NCBI GenBank assembly: GCA_033239525.1
Contig: BSYO01000004.1
Location: forward strand, 13,554,037-13,618,036
Reading direction: 5' to 3'
DNA from: Nepenthes gracilis
Lineage: Eukaryota > Streptophyta > Magnoliopsida > Caryophyllales > Nepenthaceae
Length of the DNA: 64,000 bases
Shown here: piece after piece, positions 57,431 to 64,000 of the stretch
Layout of the letters: each line of letters starts with the position of its first letter
How positions within the stretch are numbered: the first letter of the stretch is position 1
Program-made: the position numbers and the translations under genes
Notes under the pieces: model-generated
What the model was told of the DNA's origin: nothing
The model's input: only the letters and a program-made list of their open reading frames with translations
The model's database searches: none

Positions 57431-58249
57431 TGACAGTCGGAGTCGTTAACATGGTTACGATGCAACCAGCCCGGAACAACACCCCAGATTGTCCAAGTAT
57501 GGCTGCCAATAACAAGAGGCCAATGATAGGAATTAGAGATGATGTTATTAGTTTTAGTAACAAAGATATGACTCATGTATCCTCTCCTCATTTTAATCCC
57601 TTGATTGCATCTCCACTGGTCTTTGATGGTAAAATAAACTATCAGCTGAAATGAATGTTTGTTGATAATAAAAATTCTAAAAGTTTGCTTTATATTGATG
57701 CGTATTTTAAATTAGATCTAAAAAACGTCAGATAAAACTCACAAAGGGACCCCAATACGGGCTGGACAATGAGCAGGTACCCATTCAGGGGGTCTAGCTT
57801 AAAGTTATGCTGGATGTTTATCCTATGACTGCTTCCTAGATAATTTCTTTCTTAATAGTAAACCTTCCATAGATCTATAACGCCATCCTCAAATGTCCCT
57901 ATTTGACAATTTTTGGGTAGTGACTTCGATCCCACATTTAAAAATAAAGTTTCCCACTCTGTACAGTGCAAGAGAGGTCTTTAACGATCAAATGACGGAT
58001 GGACATGTAACTTGTTCCAAGTCACTCGTATACCCCCGGCCAACCAATAGAGGACCTCGACTTTTGTAACAAGACCACATTGTTACAAGTCAAATTTGGA
58101 GAATTTACAGATCGAATCCTATTAGATCCCAGTGACCCGAGAGAAGCACGTTCAAATAGGAAGTTCTCTACCATAACCCCTCTGAAGCCAAGTTGTCAAT
58201 TTTCTTTGATGAAATTCTAACATTTTTGCCTGGACACCTAGCGACATAC

Positions 58250-59620
58250 CAAGAATACCAACTGGAATAATTGTCCATAAGTTGGGTCTAGATCCTGGTC
58301 ATAAATTTGTCTAACAGAAATGAAGAAATCATTTGGTTGAAAAACTGGTTACTATCCGTGAGGATGTGAAAAAACTATTTGATGTTGGATTCATCGTGGA
58401 GGTCCAATATTCAAACTGATTTTCTAGCGTAATCTTGGTAAAAAAAAATAATGAAAAGTGGAGGATGTACATTGACTTCACTAACGTCAACGAAACATAT
58501 CCTAAGGATATTTTTTCATTATTGGGGATTGATCTACTTATAAACTCAACGTTCGGACATGAACTGTTGAGTTTCATAGACACATACTTGCGCTACAATT
58601 AGATTCAGATGAGCCTAGAAAAGGAGGAACACGTGTCGTTCATGACTGATCAAGGGACTAGTGTTATAAAGTTATACTCTTCGGACTAAAGAATATTAGT
58701 TCCACTTACCAACAGCTTGTCAACAAGATATTCGAAGCCCAAATTGGATGGAATATGAAAGTATATGTGGACAACATGCTCATCAAAAGTAGAGTGACTG
58801 ATGACCATTTTCATGATCTGGACGAGGCATTCAATGTCCTCTGGACGAATCAAATGAAGCTCAATCCAATAAAGTGTACGTTCGGAGTGACTACAGGAAA
58901 GTCTTTGGGTTTCATCATCTCATATTGAGAGATTAAAACAAACCCTGAAAAAATCAAGGTTATCCTATATATGAACCCACTTTAGACTGTGAAAGAAATC
59001 CAGAAGCTCACCGGAAGGCTAGCAGTGCTATCTTATTTTTTGGCCAAGTCAACAGAGAAGTACTTACCCTTTTTTAAAAGTTTGGGGGGCGGGGACAAAG
59101 GCCAGTGGCTTTCAGTGGACAACCGACTGTGAAGTTGCATTCTAAGAGTTCAAGGAGTACCTCTCAAATCCACCACTTCTTACTTCCTCTTAAGAAGGCG
59201 ATGAGTTATATTTATACTTTACAATATCGGACACTGTCTTGAGTTCAGTCTTAATTCAACAATATTCTGACAGGCAGCGGCCTGTATATTATGTCAGTAA
59301 GGTCTTGATCGATTTAGAGACTTGACATTCTTATGCTGAAAGAATGGCTTTGGTACTTATATATTCTACCCAAAAACTCTGTTATTATTTTCAAACACAC
59401 AAAATTATCATTCTGATAGACTAGTCACTAATATGAATCTTGTAGAGGCTGGACATTTCAAGACAATTGGTCAAGTGGGCAATTGAGTTAGATGAATTTG
59501 ACGTGGAGTTTCGATCGAGATCAACCCTAAAAGGCTAGGCACTGGTAGATTTCATTGTTAAAATAACGATCCCATCTCTAGAAATCCTCAACCTCGTTGA
59601 GACCAATGGTCAACAAAGGA
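58250..59620 (+). pseudogene. reverse transcriptase and RNase H, Tat element 13, decayed
   Basis: Recognisable in shifting frames: LVTIREDVKKLFDVGFIVEVQY, SSVILVKKNNEKWRMYIDFTNVNETYPKD and HVSFMTDQGT. The catalytic YxDD block is no longer recognisable; the text near 58,760 corresponds to VYVDNMLIKS in another frame. RNase H follows with PPLLTSS and the degraded LYFTISDTVLSSVLIQ and RPVYYVSKVL (59,180-59,310), then LVKWAIELDEFDVEFRSRSTLKG (59,470-59,540). Stops occur throughout. Confidence 0.7.
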
Positions 59621-59624
59621 CTCC

Positions 59625-60005
59625 CACATGGATCTTGCACGTGGATGGATCTTCAATGTAAATAAGTTGTGGTGTTGGCATGGTCTTAAGAATTCTTAAT
59701 GGGTCAAAAATAAAGTATTCAATGACCTTTAGATTTTCGACGACCAATAATGTTGCAAAGTACAAAGCATTGCTTGTCGAACTTAGATTGGGTAAAGAGT
59801 ACTCAGCCATGAAGCTGATCATCTATAGTGATTCAAAATTTATTGTCAACTAGGCCCAAGGAAATTTTGAGACTTTCAACCCACAACTTTCCAAGTATTT
59901 CTTCAAAGTCCAAGGCTTGACTTTGGCATTTGATAGTGTGGAGATGATTTACATCCCAAGGAAAGAGAATGGCAAAGAAGATTGATTTGCAAGGGCCCTA
60001 GTGAT
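59625..60005 (+). pseudogene. second, archaeal-type RNase H (aRH), Tat element 13
   Basis: WILHVDGSSM, then CGVGMVLRILNGSKIKYSMTF, NNVAKYKALLVELRLGKEY and IIYSDSKFIVN form the additional RNase H that is diagnostic of the Tat lineage (Tat, Retand, Ogre). The carboxylates D of VDGSS and D of YSDS are kept; the E usually found in NNEAEYEAL is Lys (VAKYKAL). It is interrupted by at least three stops. It continues with VQGLTLAFDSVEMIYIPRKENGKED. Confidence 0.75.
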
Positions 60006-60239
60006 CAGAGACCCTGAGCAATATGCATGAGAAATGTGTGAAATCCTCGGAATTTCCAATATAGACGACCCAGAGCCAGAGATAATACAGATAGCCGATA
60101 CGGAGAGTTGGATGACTCCTTACATGAGATGCTTGTTCGATGGTACCTTACTAGAGAGTTGGATGAGACTAAGAGCGTGAAAAAGATGGTAGGTTGATAT
60201 ACCATCATGGATGAAAAGTTATACCAACAAGGGTACTCC

Positions 60240-61337
60240 GTCCCATACTTATGGTGTATCACGCTAGAATAGGCTGATTACATATTGGGAGAGATACACT
60301 TCAATATTTGCGATTCTATATTTGGGGTAAGAACCTCACTTTTAAACTCATGATGCAAGGTTATTACTGGCCCATCATGAACTACGACGCCATGGATTTT
60401 GTACAGAAATGTGAAAATTGTTTGATCCATGGAAACCTTATCCATCAACTATATATAGAGTTCTAAGCTCTACAGTCTCCTTGGCCATTCGCATAATGGG
60501 AGCTTGATATTCTCGGATCCCTTTTAATTGCATCCAAACAAAGAAAGTTTATGATCATCGAGATTGACTATTTCATGAAGTGGGTCAAGGCAATCCCACT
60601 AGCTCGGATTACTAAGTAGAATGCAATGGAGTTATCCTTCAAGGCATTGTATATAGATTTGGCATTCCAAAAGTCATAATGACTGACAATAGGATCCAAT
60701 TTATTAGCAAGCGGTTCACAAAATATTGTACTAATTTAAGGATAAGGTTGGTTCACAACTCTATTGCTTACCCACAAACTAATGAACAAATGGAGGTTAC
60801 CAACCACACTTTACTACATGGTTTAGAAATAAAACTTGAAATTGTTGAGGGCTCATGGGTGAATAAACTGCCATCTGTATTATGGTGCTACAGAATGATG
60901 CCCAGAGAGCCAACCCGTGAGAAGCTCTTTAGCTTATACTACGGGACGAGGCTGTAATTCTAATAGAGATCAGACTGTCCAATCTTTGAGTTGAATTATT
61001 TGATTCACTCAATAATTCTCAAAGGCATTGAGAAAACCTTGACCTACTTGAAGAAACTCGGGACATGGCATAATTGCGGACGATACCTTATCAGTAATGG
61101 ATTACTAGATATTATAACAAGAAGGTAAGAGCAAGCCAATTTGAAGTTGGAGACTTAATCCTATGAAGCATTGAAGCTACCAACAAGAATGTCGATAGGA
61201 ACAAGCTCTCACCTAATTGGGAGGAGTTTTTCCTTGTCTCAAATATTCTCCGAGACGGAATGTATAAATTACGCACCCAGAATGACAAACTTGTCCCTTA
61301 GACATGAAATACCTCTCACTTTAAAAAAATATTATTA
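60240..61337 (+). pseudogene. integrase, Tat element 13, decayed
   Basis: One open stretch of 92 codons at 60,679 holds MTDNRIQFISKRFTKYCTNL, NSIAYPQTNEQMEVTNHTLLHGL and ELPSVLWCYR-like residues (KLPSVLWCYRMMPREPT). The second Asp (TDN) and the Glu (MEVTNH) of the DDE core are visible. The zinc-finger part near 60,290-60,440 and the DI-x-G start near 60,500 are degraded. The polyprotein end NTSHFKKILL at 61,307-61,337 resembles the usual Tat terminus NxxHLKKYY. Confidence 0.75.
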
Positions 61338-62044
61338 ATAAATGTATGTGTGGTCAGGTAATGTTAATTTGTATTATTAATAAATATTATCTATTATATT
61401 TTATTAATAAATTAATTATTTATTATTCATGTGAATGCTTATTTGTCATTTCATAAAATTACATGACCTAAACTACTCCTAAGTCAAAGGAGATCCATTC
61501 ACTTGCTCTTCAAACCACCACTTGGTGGTCAATAAAACTCAGTTATGTTATCGAGCGGCCCAAATGAGGTCAGATTGTAAAACTTGGTTATGGAACCAAG
61601 TGGCCCTCATGAGGTTGATGGCTAAAAATTTAGGGGGCTTCCTTAAAGTATGAATATAAAGACCTCTAATTTAAGAAGATAGCTTTGTCAACTGACTATG
61701 GTCCAAAAACTTAAGTTAGACATACTAGAGTTTTAATACTCTTTAATATGTTCAAGCGACAGAAGTCATGTGTTGACAACGGTTTAAGTCATCTCAAGAG
61801 CCTGACATTTAAATCTATAATGCCCGGATAACTTATATATGTATGTATAAATAATAAATAGATAGAGAAAGAAGATTGACAGAATTGTGAAAAATTCCTT
61901 TTGTTCATTTACAAAAATTTTATAAGGTAAAATATATATATATGTATATATATATTTTATTTATTTCGAAGGAAGATCATCATGAGACTGGGAGGTCTCC
62001 GACAAAGGCTCTCAGGACTCCACATCATCTCTGGGACGGTGTAG
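61338..62044. other. 3' non-coding region of Tat element 13
   Basis: Between the integrase end and the antisense ORF. It includes an AT-rich stretch, GAGCGGCCCAAATGAGG-type phrases (61,550-61,610) and a TA microsatellite near 61,930-61,960. Long 3' spacers of this kind are usual in Tat elements. Confidence 0.5.
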
Positions 62045-62949
62045 CACATCTAATCTATGTCAAGCGCTGATGTTCCTTGGATAAAATATAAAAATGGGAA
62101 TGCTAGGAGCCATCATCTTGATGATATGTTGGCAAAGGCCAATACCGTCCTAATACTTATACTCTATCACCTGCCTAATATCATTTGGACTGATGGATGT
62201 TTGAAGCTCACTTTCCAGCTTAAAGTTTTGGTCACAGAGGAAAGCAAATTTCTGCCTTGTTTTAAACAACTCGTGTTCGAGACGGGAAACATGCTCCTCC
62301 AAGGCCAAGAATTTCTCTTTCTCAATGTAATTGCGAGATAGGCAGTTGGCAGTAGAGATGAGATGATGAGATAGTTTTTGAAGTTGTAAGAGAAGAACAA
62401 ATTAGAAACGGTAAAACAAACAATAAAGGAACTCAGGAGAGGTTAAGCCAATACCTTGGAGAAAGATAAGCTTCCTATGGGAGTATCACTTGTAGGAACT
62501 TTCAAAACCTCCTAAACCTCTGGTTCCGAAGGCTCTATAGCGGCTACCTCAACTGCCTAATTGACTCCTCTAACAAAAACATTCTTCTAGGCCTTAAGCA
62601 TTGGAGGCTCGAAACTAGATGTTCTGACTGCTACCTCGAATGCTACTTCCCCCTCGACGACGTGGGGGCCTCAAGCATGGCACATTTTCCACCTCAACTC
62701 GTCCTTCACCATCGTTTTCTTCTCTGACCTTGGACATTAAGGGCTCGAAAGAAGGTACCTCAACAACCTTAAAATAAAGTTCTGGGATGACCACCTCTGG
62801 GATGCTGGCCTCTGAAAACTCGACTTGAGGCACCTCCTCGGCCCCCCCAAACTGAGTCTCACTAATCCAAGAAGTATCTTTGACGAAACTAGCAGGATGA
62901 TTAGGTTGGGGCTCCTCAGACAAAGATAGTGGAGCGACCGGCACCTCAT
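62045..62949 (-). pseudogene. antisense 3' ORF of Tat element 13, decayed
   Basis: Two coding pieces lie on the strand opposite to gag-pol. From 62,944 the minus strand encodes a Pro/Glu/Val-rich stretch (VAPLSLSEEPQPNHP, SEASIPEVVIPELYFKV). A frame break follows, then VLKVPTSDTPIGSLSFSK. After a donor-like AAG|GTATTGGC near 62,455 and a gap of about 110 bases, a second piece reads LSRNYIEKEKFLALEEHV then SRLEHELFKTRQKF and LESELQ, a clear coiled coil (62,340-62,180). Retand and Grande elements of the Tat lineage are known to carry an antisense gene between pol and the 3' LTR. The product's role is unknown. It is truncated at 62,949 by LTR 14. Confidence 0.6.
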
Positions 62950-64000
62950 GTCACTGAACGGATCCTAATCTTTATAGGACCCTCTGTCAGACAAATACAG
63001 AACATAATTCATTATTTAAATCATTTAACTTATGCAGAAATTTTGGACAGAGCCTATAAAAATTTGGGCAGAGTTTTCTCTGTATCCAGACCAGAACCAG
63101 ATGTACAACCTGAATATATATATAACCTGTACAAGTACACAACTAATTGAATGCCACAAGTTCTCTTACAACATACATTCACAGACCACAAATGCCATCC
63201 ATGACTTTAATTTAGCAACCCTATCCACTATACCAGAATTCAGACGAGAGATGCCATCTAGGACCTGTACCAAAATTAGAAAACATATAACGGAAGTAAG
63301 TATATCCTTAACAGAAACCTACAGAAGTATAAATACAGTTATGACATAATATAATACATATCATAACCATTTATACATAATACTCCTTCAAGATTCGGAT
63401 ATTTACAAAAAACATCATTACAGTCCCAAGTCTTCAGAAAACTCCAAGGCTCCATATCTTCCTCGTTAGCTCTAATTATGATTGATCACCGATATCGTCT
63501 CTATAGCCTTATTTGGAGGGAAAAAATAAAACGGTGAGTTAAAACCCAATAAGATACTAAAATGTGCAGAATATAATACTCTCATGCAGAATATAATGTA
63601 GTAAATCATAGAACATATACAAGAAGCATGAGAAAAGTATAATTCCATATGAACAGGTCTTGGTAATTATTATTTATATTTTCATGCAAAATATCTATTC
63701 ATTAGAATAGAAAACTACGATAACATTAGAAAAATAGAAGTATTCATAGACTACGGTAAGATCAGAAGAGCAGTAGCGTTCATGGAAATAGAAATAAAGC
63801 ATAATGCTATTTAAAAATGCGTTAAAAATCATGAATTGGTATAATCATATTTCGATAACCATAAATCGGTAAAATATATTTCAGAAATCAGAAAACAGTA
63901 TCGACTCTATAAATTCTAGAAAATCCCTTTTTACTATCAGGAGGACCAACTAGTAAACCCTATTAGCCAGGGGGATGAGTAATCGAAGATAGATTGTATT
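62949..64000 (-). mobile_element. LTR 14 of the element 1 family (partial)
   Basis: The minus-strand LTR ends GTTCAGTGACA at 62,949 and runs off the right edge. It matches 5,270-6,220, for example the stretch ending in the window (TTCTAGAAA...TAAACCCTATTAGCCAGGGGG) with 6,130-6,200. It is a more distant family member. The junction cuts the Tat antisense ORF, so it is younger than that element. Confidence 0.7.
63472..63513 (-). other. micro-ORF, decayed (LTR 14)
   Basis: After CCCTCCA the minus strand reads NKAIETISVINHN then TAG. The frame and stop are kept at nearly the usual length, but the acidic core is gone. Confidence 0.3.

Overview
The window is eukaryotic plant DNA, almost certainly eudicot, from a repeat-dense and probably heterochromatic region. 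It is AT-rich, with plant Ty3/gypsy lineages (Tekay/Del, Reina and Tat), a Ty1/copia gag remnant and a plant L1-type LINE. I see no intact host gene, rRNA, tRNA or CRISPR array. The only recognisable host sequence is one exon of a transportin-1-like importin at 11,811-11,920.

Layout, left to right. 1-8,811: an LTR element on the minus strand with very long LTRs (3,561 bases for the complete 5' copy; the 3' copy is cut by the window edge) and a 2.7 kb interior with no detectable gag or pol. 9,946-11,500: an LTR-like module. 11,500-13,890: an island with the transportin exon, a local duplication and an unidentified exon-like ORF. 13,891-18,345: a minus-strand LTR piece interrupted by a LINE that carries ORF1 but no ORF2. 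About 19,490-21,625, 22,883-24,420 and 25,280-28,145: three solitary or truncated LTRs, with a copia gag remnant between the last two. 28,146-37,234: an old, complete Tekay element with every domain broken by stops. 37,235-39,577: a truncated LTR containing a 40-base minisatellite. About 39,700-44,250: a decayed minus-strand Tekay element whose gag is cut by the LTR at 44,251-46,515. 49,652-55,431: a young, nearly complete Reina element on the minus strand, inserted into a further LTR (49,520-49,651 plus 55,432-56,047). 56,107-62,949: a decayed Tat element with an archaeal-type RNase H and an antisense 3' gene. 62,949-64,000: another LTR of the first family.

The most interesting observation runs across these elements. 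At least nine LTRs of diverged families carry the same arrangement. Where it can be read, a TATA box precedes a short ATG ORF that runs into a donor-like AAG|G(C/T)AAGTG site. One to two kilobases later comes a pyrimidine tract with an acceptor-like AG, then a short acidic reading frame resembling D-E-T-K-E-L-V-P-D-E plus stop. Between families the changes in that frame include runs of purely synonymous third-position substitutions. This suggests an LTR-embedded, possibly spliced micro-gene or leader intron. A second shared pattern is TTGACC (W-box) motifs, often as inverted pairs CCGGTCAA...TTGACCGG, near the start of several LTRs.

Coordinates of LTR ends marked 'about' are inferred from the spacing in complete copies. 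Domain calls rest on motif recognition by eye.
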